This document shows, one piece after another, positions 39,710 to 48,116 of a stretch of DNA of 64,000 nucleotides (its first letter is position 1; each line of letters opens with the position of its first letter). The notes beneath the pieces were generated by a model. The model saw only the letters and a program-made list of their open reading frames with translations. It was not told the origin of the DNA and made no database searches. A program made the position numbers and the translations under genes. The stretch lies in contig JBFWOF010000028.1 of the NCBI GenBank assembly GCA_050250665.1, positions 1-64,000 on the forward strand, given 5' to 3'. Source of the DNA: JADKFD01 sp050250665 (GTDB taxonomy: Bacteria; Pseudomonadota; Gammaproteobacteria; Xanthomonadales; SZUA-5).

Positions 39710-41100
39710 GATCGCTGCGCAGGCTGTTGTTGGTGGCCCTGCTGCTGACCATCGGCGCGGCAGCGGGGATCAGTACCCTGCTGAGCTATGGCGCCAGCCA
39801 CAATGAGGCCAATGAGCTCTTTGATGCCAAGCTGGCGCAGTCGGCGCGAGTGCTGCAGGCGCTGGTCGGGCATCGGCTGGATCGGGTCCAGGATCCGGCC
39901 GATCCGGTCGTTGTCAGCGTGCTCGAGCTCGATATCGAAGGTGATGGCGACGAACTGGCCACCGCCGATGGACATGCCTACGAAACCAAGCTGGCCTTTC
40001 TGGTTTACGCTGAGAACGGCAGGCGACTGCTGCAATCGAACAACGCACCGGCCGAATTCAGCAAGCCTGACCGGCCCGGTTTCGCGCGCCAGCGTCTGGG
40101 CAACACGGTCTGGCGGACCTTTGCGCTGCACAAGGCCGGAGGCCGCTGGTATCAGGTCGCCGAGCGCGACGATATTCGCAGCGAACTGGCGGCAGAGATT
40201 GCCGTGGGCACGGCGTTGCCGCCCTTGCTGGCGCTGCCGGTCATCGCCTTGCTGATCGTGCTGGTGGTCAACTGGGCTACCCGATCCATTGCCCGGGTGG
40301 CCGACGAGGTCGAGGCGCGACCGGCCGATCAGCTGCATCCCATCGACCTGACAGCCGCGCCGCAGGAACTGACCGGCTTGATCCAGTCCATCAACCGTTT
40401 GTTCTTGCGGGTACAGACCACGCTGGAGCATGAAAAGCGCTTCACCGCCGATGCCGCGCATGAATTGCGTACGCCGATTTCCGCGATCAAGCTGCATGCG
40501 CAGAATCTGGCAGAGGCCCAGGACCCGGCGGCGCGTGAAGCGGCCGCCCGAGGTTTGCAGGCTGGTATCGTCCGCTGCGAACGACTGGTGTCGCAGTTGC
40601 TGGAGCTGGCCCGGCTGGAGCGGGGGGCGCTGAAACTGGAGACGCAAACGCTGGAACTGGGCGCGGTGATTCGGCAGGTGATCGCCGATCTGGCCCCCGA
40701 AGCGCACCGGCGCGAGATTGAACTGGCATTCAACGCCGATCGCGCCTGTCTGGTGCCTGGAGATCCGGTGCTGCTGGCCGTGCTGGCCCGCAACCTGATC
40801 GAGAATGCCATCCGCCATGGTCCCGCGCGGGCGGCCGTCGACATCGCGCTGCGACAGGACGGAGACGGCGTGCTGCTGGTGGTCGAGGATCAGGGCGCAG
40901 GCATCGACCAGCCGCAACGTGAGCTGGTCTTCAATCGATTCCATCGCGAGCAGGATGCCGGTGGCCCCGGCAGCGGCCTCGGCCTGTCGATCGTGCGGCG
41001 CGTGGCCGAGCTGCACCAGGCCAGCATCGAGCTGGGCGAGGGTGGCGGCGGCAAGGGCCTGCGCGTGCAGGTGCGCTTTCCGGTGGCGGGGGAGGGGTGA
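39706..41100 (+). CDS. Sensor histidine kinase (partner of the adjacent regulator)
   Basis: A 464-residue QseC/PmrB-like membrane kinase with GTG start. Transmembrane helices lie at ~residues 7-25 and ~168-190, enclosing a periplasmic sensor domain of ~140 residues of the 2CSK_N type. A HAMP-like linker follows, then DAAHELRTPISAIK with phospho-accepting His252, the N-box NLIENAIRHG, and G-boxes DQGAGID and GSGLGLSIVRR. All catalytic boxes are intact. The signal is unknown; the PmrAB-like type suggests metals, cationic peptides or envelope stress as candidates. Confidence 0.92.
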   Translation: MRSLRRLLLVALLLTIGAAAGISTLLSYGASHNEANELFDAKLAQSARVLQALVGHRLDRVQDPADPVVVSVLELDIEGDGDELATADGHAYETKLAFLVYAENGRRLLQSNNAPAEFSKPDRPGFARQRLGNTVWRTFALHKAGGRWYQVAERDDIRSELAAEIAVGTALPPLLALPVIALLIVLVVNWATRSIARVADEVEARPADQLHPIDLTAAPQELTGLIQSINRLFLRVQTTLEHEKRFTADAAHELRTPISAIKLHAQNLAEAQDPAAREAAARGLQAGIVRCERLVSQLLELARLERGALKLETQTLELGAVIRQVIADLAPEAHRREIELAFNADRACLVPGDPVLLAVLARNLIENAIRHGPARAAVDIALRQDGDGVLLVVEDQGAGIDQPQRELVFNRFHREQDAGGPGSGLGLSIVRRVAELHQASIELGEGGGGKGLRVQVRFPVAGEG

Positions 41101-41185
41101 GTGGGGAGAGAGGGCACGGCGGAAGCAGCGTCATTGTTAGCAACCCGTCTCGGCCTGAAACTGCTCACGGGCCATAAACCCCCGG

Positions 41186-41282
41186 CGTCATTGCGACCCC
41201 GGACTTGATCCGGGGGAAGCAATCCAGGAACACAGTCGCAGAAGTACTGGATTGCTTCGTCGCTGCGCTCCTCGCAATGACG
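41186..41282. repeat. Inverted repeat, CGTCATTGCGA / TCGCAATGACG family
   Basis: Ends CGTCATTGCGA (41186-41196) and TCGCAATGACG (41272-41282), with inner arms GGAAGCAATCCAG (41214-41226) and CTGGATTGCTTCG. It lies in the 323-base gap between the kinase gene and the convergent GNAT gene. The element resembles widely dispersed palindromes of proteobacterial genomes. The gap also holds the hairpin listed next and no gene. Confidence 0.8.
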
Positions 41283-41302
41283 CCGGGCCTTGACTGTTGT
41301 AG

Positions 41303-41363
41303 GCCCAGACTTGTCTGGACGCTTCTGCGGAGTGCGGAAAAGGCGTCCAGACGAGTCTGGACC
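41303..41363. repeat. Hairpin repeat, CCAGACTTGTCTGGAC family
   Basis: Arms GCCCAGACTTGTCTGGACGC (41303-41322) and GCGTCCAGACGAGTCTGGAC (41343-41362) pair across a 20-base centre; each arm also contains an internal short palindrome. Sister copies lie at 28237-28297 and 54975-55031. Confidence 0.85.
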
Positions 41364-41423
41364 GACAGAACCCTCAGGTCACGGGTATGAGTGCTTCAGC
41401 CTTTCCCCGTGCCCCGTGCCCCG

Positions 41424-41906
41424 TCAGAGCTCCAACAGATAAAACCGGTTGCAGGCGAAGTGTCCGGTGGCTCCCATGGCCGCCGAAATCTGTCGGAAGC
41501 CGACTTTTTCGTACAGGGCCTGGGCCTGGTCCATGCCGGTCAGGGTTTCCAGGTAGCAGCGGGAAAAGCCGGCGCTGCGGGCGAAATCCAGGCAGGTGCG
41601 CATCATCGCGGCGCCGGCGCCGACGCCGCGCGCCTGGGGCAGGAAGTACATCTTGCGCAGTTCGCAGACGTCCTCGTCGGCGCCCGACAGGGGCGCGATG
41701 CCTGCGCCGCCGACGACTTGTCCATCGATCTCAACGACAAAATAACGGTGGCGTGGATGGCCGTAGGCGGCGCTCATCGCCGCCACCTCCGGGTCGTGGA
41801 TGGCAAAACCCGGACCGTCGGCGCCAAATTCGGGCATGACGGTGCGGATGATGGCGGCGACAGCCGGGTCGTCCTGCGCAGCAATCGGGCGAATCAGCGG
41901 GCTCAT
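41424..41906 (-). CDS. GNAT-family N-acetyltransferase coupled to cyanophycinase
   Basis: A 160-residue acetyltransferase: acetyl-CoA motif as MYFLPQARGVGAGAAMMRTCLDFA (RGVGAG, ~residues 91-98) and a motif B ending LYEKVGFRQI. It starts inside the last codons of the cyanophycinase gene (41903-41906 overlap), which implies co-translation. A role on peptides or amino acids released from cyanophycin is an inference from context only. An alternative is an unrelated detoxifying acetyltransferase. Confidence 0.85.
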   Translation of the reverse strand: MSPLIRPIAAQDDPAVAAIIRTVMPEFGADGPGFAIHDPEVAAMSAAYGHPRHRYFVVEIDGQVVGGAGIAPLSGADEDVCELRKMYFLPQARGVGAGAAMMRTCLDFARSAGFSRCYLETLTGMDQAQALYEKVGFRQISAAMGATGHFACNRFYLLEL

Positions 41907-42721
41907 TCGATGTCCTCGACACTGCGGGCGTTGATGTTGTAGCGCATGCCGGGCGTCAGGATATGCAGACGCACATTGGTGATGCTCACCGGCTCGCCAT
42001 GTTCGGCCTCGGCCAGACTGGAGTGGCGCACTTCGGAGGGATCGAGCACCAGTACCGTGCTGCTGCCTACCACTTCCAGCACATTATCCGGGCCGATGAA
42101 GGCCGCGGTGTCCTCGTCGATGCCCAGGGCCACGGCAAAGGGATTGAGCGCCAGTGCAGTCAGCAGCCGACCGATCCGGTCGCGCTGGCGAAAATGCTGG
42201 TCGATCATGATCTTGTTGACCAGCCCCAGGCCGGGCGCCAGGCTGACCATGCCCGCATGCGGCGTGGCGCCTTCTTCGCCGCCGGAAATCATGTGCGAGG
42301 GCATGATCGCGGCGCCGGCCGAGGTGCCGGCAATGGGCATGCCGTCGGCGTTTCTTCGGCGCAGCAGGCGCGCCACCGAAGTGCCGCCTATGGTGGTCGA
42401 CAGACGCAGCTGATTGCCGCCGGTAATGAAGACGCCATCGCAACTCTTCAGCGTGGCCAAATCGGCTTCGTCCTCGCAGTCTTCACGCCGGGCGAAACGC
42501 AAGATCGGTGTTTCCGCTGCGTCAAAGCCCGAGAACAGCTCCTGATAGTTGATACCGGCGTCTTCGCGCCTGGAGGCCGTTGGAATGATGGCAATCGTCG
42601 GTCGACGGCCGCAGAGCTTGACGAAGCGTTTCAGAATCCTGGTGGCGCCGATCTTGTCTTCGGCTCCGCCGATGGGAATCAGGAATCCACGTGTCTTGTC
42701 GGGCTGGCTTTTGGCCGGCAC
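41903..42721 (-). CDS. cphB: Cyanophycinase (peptidase S51)
   Basis: Serine exopeptidase that breaks the arginine-aspartate storage polymer cyanophycin into beta-Asp-Arg dipeptides. The 272-residue length, GFLIPIGGAEDK at the start, VFITGGNQLRL, the nucleophile motif GTSAGAA (Ser134) and DQHFRQRDRIGRL all match CphB. No cyanophycin synthetase is in the window, so the organism could make the polymer with genes elsewhere or use that of others; the protein has no signal peptide, which argues for an intracellular substrate. Confidence 0.9.
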   Translation of the reverse strand: MPAKSQPDKTRGFLIPIGGAEDKIGATRILKRFVKLCGRRPTIAIIPTASRREDAGINYQELFSGFDAAETPILRFARREDCEDEADLATLKSCDGVFITGGNQLRLSTTIGGTSVARLLRRRNADGMPIAGTSAGAAIMPSHMISGGEEGATPHAGMVSLAPGLGLVNKIMIDQHFRQRDRIGRLLTALALNPFAVALGIDEDTAAFIGPDNVLEVVGSSTVLVLDPSEVRHSSLAEAEHGEPVSITNVRLHILTPGMRYNINARSVEDIE

Positions 42722-42797
42722 AGAACCTCCAGAGGGTACAAAGCCGCGGGAGTATAGCGAATGCGCATCGGTGGCCTGCTCCGGGGCCGGACAGACG

Positions 42798-45395
42798 CTA
42801 TATCAGACACTCGCGGTCACGCGCGAAGCGCTCGAATTCCGCGGCGCTCAGGGGTTTGGAGAAGTAGAAGCCCTGTGCATAACGGGCACCCAGCTCCAGC
42901 AGAAAATCGCGCTGCTCCACGGTCTCGACGCCTTCGGCGACCACCGACAGGCCCAGGGCCTGGGCCATCTGCAGGATGGCGCGGCAGAGTTTGGCATCGG
43001 TCTCGTGTCCGGGGATTCCGTGCATGAAATTGTGCGAGATCTTGATGCCGGCGATCGGCAGTCGCCGCAGATAGCCAAGGGCGCTGTAACCCTCACCGAA
43101 ATCGTCGATGCTGATCGCCACCCCGAGGTCGCGCAGGCGCGCCAGCGTCTGCTCGGTGGCCGGCGCGTCCTCGATCAGGGCGCGCTCGGTCATCTCCAGT
43201 TCCAGGGCATGCGCAGGCACGCCGGTAGCCTCGAGTACGCGCCGCACGTTGCGCTCGAAGCTCTCGCCCAGGAACTGGCGGAAGGAGACATTGACCGCAA
43301 CATGGCCCACGGTCAGTCCGCGCTCATGCCACTGGCGCCACTGCATGCAGGCCTGTTCGAGCACGAAGGCGCCGATTCGGACGATGTCGCCGGAGGTCTC
43401 GGCGATCGGGATGAACGTATCGGGTGCCAGATCGCCAAGCACCCGGCTGCGCCAGCGCAGCAGTGCTTCGGCACCGACCACGCAGCCGGTACGCATGTCG
43501 ATCTTGGGTTGGTAGAGCAGGTAGAACTCCTCGTTTTCGATGGCCCGCCGCAGCTGGGTTTCGATCAGCAGGCGCTCCTTGAGCTGCAGCGCCAGCGCCG
43601 GAGAAAACATCTGCCAGGTGTTGCGGCCACGTCGTTTGGCCTCGTACATGGCGACGTCGGCATGGTTCAGCAGCTGCTGCGCGTTCAGGCCGTCATTCGG
43701 ATAGCGGGCGATGCCTATCGAGGGCGTGATGATGAATTCCTCGCCGGAATGGGCGAAGGCCTTGGTGAATGCGGCGCTGATGGTCTCGGCCAGGGCGCAA
43801 ACCGCCTCCTCCGAGTTCGCGCTGGGCATCAGTACCAGGAATTCGTCTCCGCCAAAGCGCCCGGCACTGATGCCCTCGGGCAGCACGCTGACCAGGCGCC
43901 GGGCTGCCGCCACCAGCAGGCGATCGCCCGCGGTATGTCCGATCAAATCGTTGACCACCTTGAACCGGTCCAGATCCACGTACATCAGAGCCGGTCCCGC
44001 CTGAGCCGCGCTGTTGCTCACCAATGCCGAGCTCAGTCCGGCCAGAATGGTGTCGCGGTTGAGCAAGCCGGTCAGGGGATCGGTCTGAGCCTGCCGGCGT
44101 AGACGTTCCTCTTCGAGCTTGCGCGAAGTGATTTCCTGGACGGTGCCGGACATCTGGTAGGGGACGCCGCGGCGACTCTGGACATGGCCGAGTACGCGGA
44201 CCCACATGATGCGGTTGGACGGGTGTGCCACACGCACTTCGGTATCGAGCTCGGCGCCAGTCTCTGCAGAGCGGCGTACCGCCGACTCAAAACGCCCCCG
44301 ATCTTCCGGGACGAGCATGTCGGCCAGGCCGTCCTGGCTGATGCCGGTCACAGGATCGCGCCCCATCAATCGATACAGCGCGTCAGTCCAGTACAGCGTG
44401 TGTTGCCTCAGGTCCACGGTCCAGCCGCCGATGCGGGCCAGCGCCTGCACCTGGTCGAACAACTCGGCGGTGCGCTTGAGTTCGGTGATGTCACTGAACA
44501 GCGAGATCAACTGGAACGGTTTGGCCTCACCTTCGCGGAACTGCGGCACCACGCTGATGGCCACCCAACGGCCATGGCCGCTGCGACGATCCACCAGGCC
44601 CAGCACCGTGGACTCGACGCGTTTACCGCTGCGCACGGCGCGCAGCACCGGGTTGGCAGACCACTCGATGGCCTGCCCGTCGTCGTCGTACAGATCCCAC
44701 TCGGTGATCCGGGACCGATCGGCCGAGTTCCCGGTATCGAGACCGAGGATGCGCTCGGCCGTCGCGTTCATCGACACGATGCGGCCACCGGCGTCATGCA
44801 CGATCACGCCCTTGTCCACGGCCTGCAACAGCGCCGCATAGCGCTCTTCCCCGGCGCGCAGCTCACGCTCCGATTGCAGGCGTTCGCTGATGTTGCGGGC
44901 GATGGCGACGATCAGCTTCTGATCATGGTCGAAATAGGCGCGCGAGTGCACTTCGACCGGAATCAGCTGGCCGTCCTTGCCGCGATTGGTGGTCTCGGTC
45001 GAGGTGCTTTCGCCGACGGCCAGCGTGTCCCAGATGTGCTCGATGTGATGGGAGGGCAGGCTGGGATTGAGGTCGTAGACGCTACGCTCGCGCAATTCCT
45101 GACGACTCCAGCCGTACATCCGTTCCGCCGCCAGGTTGGCATCGACGATGCGGCCGTTGCGGTCGATCAGGGTGATCGCGTCTGCGGCGGCATCGAACAG
45201 ACCAACATAGCGCGAGACCGCGGAGCGGCCTATCTTCAACAGTTCACCGACGCGACGGGCGATTTCGGCCAGATCGCTGGAGTCCAGACCGCCGTCGGCG
45301 GCCTTGGTGCGCAGCTCGCTCAGCCACTCGAGCAATTCGCGGGCGGTCTGATCGACCGCGGATCGTCGTGACATGGAGGAGGGCTGCGGGCTCAC
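42798..45395 (-). CDS. PAS-PAS-PAS-GGDEF-EAL cyclic di-GMP signalling protein
   Basis: An 865-residue cytoplasmic-type protein without transmembrane helices. An N-terminal helical segment (1-55) precedes three PAS domains (~56-180, 185-310, 320-440), then a GGDEF domain with intact RFGGDEF (~residue 540) and an EAL domain with GAEALLRW, AVNVSFRQF, DDFGEGYSALGYL, VAEGVET and YAQGFYFSKP. Metal and catalytic residues of EAL appear present, so phosphodiesterase activity is likely; GGDEF lacks an RxxD inhibitory site. The start is either GTG at 45395 or ATG at 45374; the RBS does not decide. Confidence 0.9.
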   Translation of the reverse strand: MSPQPSSMSRRSAVDQTARELLEWLSELRTKAADGGLDSSDLAEIARRVGELLKIGRSAVSRYVGLFDAAADAITLIDRNGRIVDANLAAERMYGWSRQELRERSVYDLNPSLPSHHIEHIWDTLAVGESTSTETTNRGKDGQLIPVEVHSRAYFDHDQKLIVAIARNISERLQSERELRAGEERYAALLQAVDKGVIVHDAGGRIVSMNATAERILGLDTGNSADRSRITEWDLYDDDGQAIEWSANPVLRAVRSGKRVESTVLGLVDRRSGHGRWVAISVVPQFREGEAKPFQLISLFSDITELKRTAELFDQVQALARIGGWTVDLRQHTLYWTDALYRLMGRDPVTGISQDGLADMLVPEDRGRFESAVRRSAETGAELDTEVRVAHPSNRIMWVRVLGHVQSRRGVPYQMSGTVQEITSRKLEEERLRRQAQTDPLTGLLNRDTILAGLSSALVSNSAAQAGPALMYVDLDRFKVVNDLIGHTAGDRLLVAAARRLVSVLPEGISAGRFGGDEFLVLMPSANSEEAVCALAETISAAFTKAFAHSGEEFIITPSIGIARYPNDGLNAQQLLNHADVAMYEAKRRGRNTWQMFSPALALQLKERLLIETQLRRAIENEEFYLLYQPKIDMRTGCVVGAEALLRWRSRVLGDLAPDTFIPIAETSGDIVRIGAFVLEQACMQWRQWHERGLTVGHVAVNVSFRQFLGESFERNVRRVLEATGVPAHALELEMTERALIEDAPATEQTLARLRDLGVAISIDDFGEGYSALGYLRRLPIAGIKISHNFMHGIPGHETDAKLCRAILQMAQALGLSVVAEGVETVEQRDFLLELGARYAQGFYFSKPLSAAEFERFARDRECLI

Positions 45396-45556
45396 CGCTT
45401 GCCGCGCGTGGCCGCAGGAAGCAGGCGAGCACCGAACTCGATTTGATGCGCAAGCGCTGGCTTCATGGCCCTGTTCTGGTCGGCGCAGGCGGTAGAGCCG
45501 CGGAGCCTTGAGGTTAGCAGGGAGCGGTCGAATTCGTCATCGCCAGATACGGTTCT

Positions 45557-46456
45557 TCAGGCTGATTTCTTGAAAGCCAGCCCGACCTTGCTGCCATTGT
45601 TTCGCTGCAGCAGGGCACTGATCCAGCGGCCGGTCTCGACCAGCGCGGACAGATCGATGCCGGTCTCCAGGCCCAGGCCATGCAGCAGGTAGACCACATC
45701 CTCGCTGGCCACATTGCCGCTGGCGCCGGCGGCGTAGGGGCAGCCGCCCAGTCCGGCGACCGAGGCGTCGACCACGCGCACGCCCTCCTCGACGCAGGCC
45801 AGGGTATTGGCCAGCGCTTGCCCGTAGGTGTCATGGAAGTGGACGGCCAGCGCCGCCATCGGCACCTCGGCAGCCACTGCCTGCAGCATGGCCCGGGCCT
45901 TGCCGGCCGTACCGACACCGATGGTGTCGCCCAGCGAGATCTCGTAGCAGCCCATCTGATACAGGGTTCGGGCCACCCGGACCACGTCGGACAAGGGCAC
46001 GTCGCCCTGGTAAGGACAGCCGAGTACGGTGGAGACATAGCCGCGCACCCTTACCTGGTCAGCACGGGCACGCTCGATCACCGGCGCAAAACGCGCCAGC
46101 GATTCGGCAATGGAGGCATTGATATTGCGCTGACTGAAGGCTTCGGAAGCAGCGCCGAAGACCGCAATCTCCTCGACACCGACGGCCCGCGCGCGCTCGT
46201 AGCCCTGCAGATTGGGCACCAGCACCGGATAGGCCACGCCGGGCTGTCGGTTCAGGCCGGCATAGACCTCGGCGGCATCAGCCATCTGCGGCACCCATTT
46301 GGGGCTGACGAAACTGGTGGCCTCGACGCTGCGATGACCGGCAGCGGCCAGCCTTTCGATCAGTTCGATCTTGCTGGCCGTGGGCAGGTGCCGGGCTTCG
46401 TTCTGCAGACCGTCGCGGGGGCCGACTTCGACCAGGCGGATATGCTTGTCAGTCAT
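45557..46456 (-). CDS. Hydroxymethylglutaryl-CoA lyase
   Basis: TIM-barrel enzyme that cleaves HMG-CoA to acetoacetate and acetyl-CoA at the end of leucine catabolism. The 299-residue protein has VEVGPRDGLQNE (metal and catalytic Arg/Asp), the family loop GLGGCPYAAGASGNVASEDVVY with catalytic Cys, and HFHDTYGQAL (metal His pair). The other leucine-degradation genes are not next to it. It is divergent from the his leader gene with 261 bases between. Confidence 0.93.
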   Translation of the reverse strand: MTDKHIRLVEVGPRDGLQNEARHLPTASKIELIERLAAAGHRSVEATSFVSPKWVPQMADAAEVYAGLNRQPGVAYPVLVPNLQGYERARAVGVEEIAVFGAASEAFSQRNINASIAESLARFAPVIERARADQVRVRGYVSTVLGCPYQGDVPLSDVVRVARTLYQMGCYEISLGDTIGVGTAGKARAMLQAVAAEVPMAALAVHFHDTYGQALANTLACVEEGVRVVDASVAGLGGCPYAAGASGNVASEDVVYLLHGLGLETGIDLSALVETGRWISALLQRNNGSKVGLAFKKSA

Positions 46457-46695
46457 GTGCTGGATGCGCTGAATGTGTCGATAGTCGGACTATGCTGGGG
46501 TGGCGCGCCACGCTATTCAAGCCTTGCTTCGACGATTGATCTGGCTGTCGTGCATGCGCCGATGGCTGCGATCAGGGCCGATGGTTCCGCAAAGCGGTCC
46601 GCCAGCGCGCTGTCCAGACCCGGCCCGGGTCCTGAATGCGCCACAGACTCCCGCCCTTGACGCTCTGCAGCATCGCCCCTATGCTTCGCCGCATT

Positions 46696-46713
46696 GTAAT
46701 AACGCGCTATTAC
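46696..46713. promoter_or_regulatory. Palindrome resembling a TrpR-type operator
   Basis: GTAATAACGCGCTATTAC (18 bases): outer arms GTAATA/TATTAC are perfect; the six central bases are not symmetric. It ends four bases before the ATG of the TrpR-like gene. The idealised E. coli TrpR operator, also 18 bases, has the pattern GTAnTA-N6-TAnTAC at the same places. A role in autoregulation is inferred. Confidence 0.5.
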
Positions 46714-46717
46714 GTGA

Positions 46718-47053
46718 ATGAAACGTCGAGCGGTACAGCCAGAAACCTCCGACACCGCTTCGCTGGATTTTCTGTGCGAGGCAATGATGTCGATGCGCAC
46801 GGTCGAGGAAATGCGCGCCTTTCTGCGCGATCTGACCACGCCCGCGGAACTTGAGGCGCTGACCGATCGCTGGCGAGTCGTCCCCTATCTGCTGCGGGAA
46901 GTGGCTTACCGCGAGATTCATGATCGCACGGCCGTCAGTGTCACCACCATCGGTCGCGTTGCCCGTTTCCTGGTGGGAGAGCAGGGCGGTTACGCGCTGG
47001 CAGCCAAACGCCTGCAACGCAAGGGCCGCTGGCCGCCCGTGGAATCCGACTGA
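46718..47053 (+). CDS. TrpR-family (YerC/YecD-like) regulator preceding the his operon
   Basis: A 111-residue all-helical protein of the Trp repressor superfamily, YerC/YecD branch. The core FLCEAMMSMRTVEEMRAFLRDLTTPAELEALTDRWRVV and the helix-turn-helix YREIHDRTAVSVTTIGRVARFL are typical. The same gene precedes his genes in Xanthomonadales, and it has been suggested to control histidine synthesis. The start ATG at 46718 lies at a palindrome (46696-46713), as expected for self-repression. The gap to hisG is 154 bases. Confidence 0.88.
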   Translation: MKRRAVQPETSDTASLDFLCEAMMSMRTVEEMRAFLRDLTTPAELEALTDRWRVVPYLLREVAYREIHDRTAVSVTTIGRVARFLVGEQGGYALAAKRLQRKGRWPPVESD

Positions 47054-47177
47054 TCCCGCCGCCTGAGCCGGCAACGGCAAGCACTGCATGGCGCCCCTGC
47101 CGTGCTGACCGGTCAAGCTCCCGGAAATTCGAGATAGGCAATGCCGAACCGGCTTTTGCGCTGCCTTTGCCTCACTC

Positions 47178-47197
47178 GGATGCCGCCGCAGGCATCC
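47178..47197 (+). promoter_or_regulatory. Short hairpin just upstream of hisG
   Basis: GGATGCC (47178-47184) pairs perfectly with GGCATCC (47191-47197) around GCCGCA. It lies 10 bases before the upstream ATG of hisG and may affect ribosome access. I found no His-codon-rich leader peptide in 47054-47207, so classical his attenuation is not supported. Confidence 0.35.
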
Positions 47198-47207
47198 ATC
47201 ACACAGA

Positions 47208-48116
47208 ATGAAGACCATGACCAAGCCCAGAGACAGACTTCGCATTGCCGTACAGAAATCCGGACGACTGTCGGAATCCTCGCAGGATCTGCTGGGCCGC
47301 TGCGGCCTCAAGTTTCGTCAGAGCCGTGACAAGCTGTTCTGTTTTGGCGAATCGATGCCCATCGATCTGCTGCTGGTGCGCGACGACGATATTCCCGGGC
47401 TGATCGCCCAGGGCGTGTGCGAACTCGGCATCGTCGGGCGCAATGTCTCGGCCGAGCAGGTGCTTGAGGGTGGCCCGGGCAGTGTTGCCCCCTTCGCCGA
47501 ACTGCGCGAACTGGGTTTTGGTCGCTGCCGATTGTCGATCGCGGTGCCGCAGGAAGAGGCCTACGAGGGCCCGCAGAACCTGGCCGGCCGACGCATTGCC
47601 ACCAGCTACCCCAATTTGCTGCGCGACTACCTGAGCCAGAATGGTGTCGAGGCCGATATCGTCGTACTCAATGGTTCAGTCGAGATCGCGCCGCGCCTGG
47701 GCACCGCCGATCTGATCTGCGATCTGGTCTCGTCGGGCGCCACGCTGATCGCCAATCAGCTGCGCGAGGTGGTGTCGATAATGGACAGCCAGGCCGTGCT
47801 GATCGGCGCGCCGCAGGATTACGCCGACGAACGCACCGAGTTGCGTGAGCTGTTGTTGCGCCGAATTGACGGTGTCATCAGGGTGCGTGAGACCAAACTG
47901 GTGCTGCTGCAGGTGAGCCGCTCGCAACTTGGCGCGGTTCTGGCAGCTCTGCCCAAGGGCGATCCGCCTTCGGTGTCGCGACTGGAAGCGCCTGCAGACA
48001 CGCTGTCGGTGCAGGCGATCTGCCACGAGGCGATCAACTGGCAGCACATGGAAGATTTGAAACGAGCCGGAGCCACGCAGTTGGTGGTTCTGCCGGTGGA
48101 GAAGATGCTGGCATGA
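47208..48116 (+). CDS. hisG: ATP phosphoribosyltransferase (long, HisZ-independent form)
   Basis: First step of histidine synthesis: ATP plus PRPP to phosphoribosyl-ATP. The 302-residue length includes the C-terminal regulatory ACT-like domain (~residues 225-300), so feedback by histidine is expected and no HisZ is needed. Motifs: RLRIAVQKSGRL, LLLVRDDDIPGLI, and the PRPP-binding block LGTADLICDLVSSGATL. Either ATG 47208 or ATG 47217 may be used. It overlaps hisD by 4 bases. Confidence 0.96.
   Translation: MKTMTKPRDRLRIAVQKSGRLSESSQDLLGRCGLKFRQSRDKLFCFGESMPIDLLLVRDDDIPGLIAQGVCELGIVGRNVSAEQVLEGGPGSVAPFAELRELGFGRCRLSIAVPQEEAYEGPQNLAGRRIATSYPNLLRDYLSQNGVEADIVVLNGSVEIAPRLGTADLICDLVSSGATLIANQLREVVSIMDSQAVLIGAPQDYADERTELRELLLRRIDGVIRVRETKLVLLQVSRSQLGAVLAALPKGDPPSVSRLEAPADTLSVQAICHEAINWQHMEDLKRAGATQLVVLPVEKMLA

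Noticed and set aside
42549..44102. 517-codon plus-strand open frame opposite the GGDEF-EAL gene
   Set aside because: The minus-strand protein has intact PAS, GGDEF and EAL motifs; the plus frame matches nothing.
46500..46717. Possible small gene ahead of the TrpR-like regulator
   Set aside because: Frames there lack a ribosome site and protein-like composition; the region is better seen as the divergent promoter region.
47054..47207. Looked for a his attenuator leader peptide
   Set aside because: No run of His codons exists in any frame before hisG.
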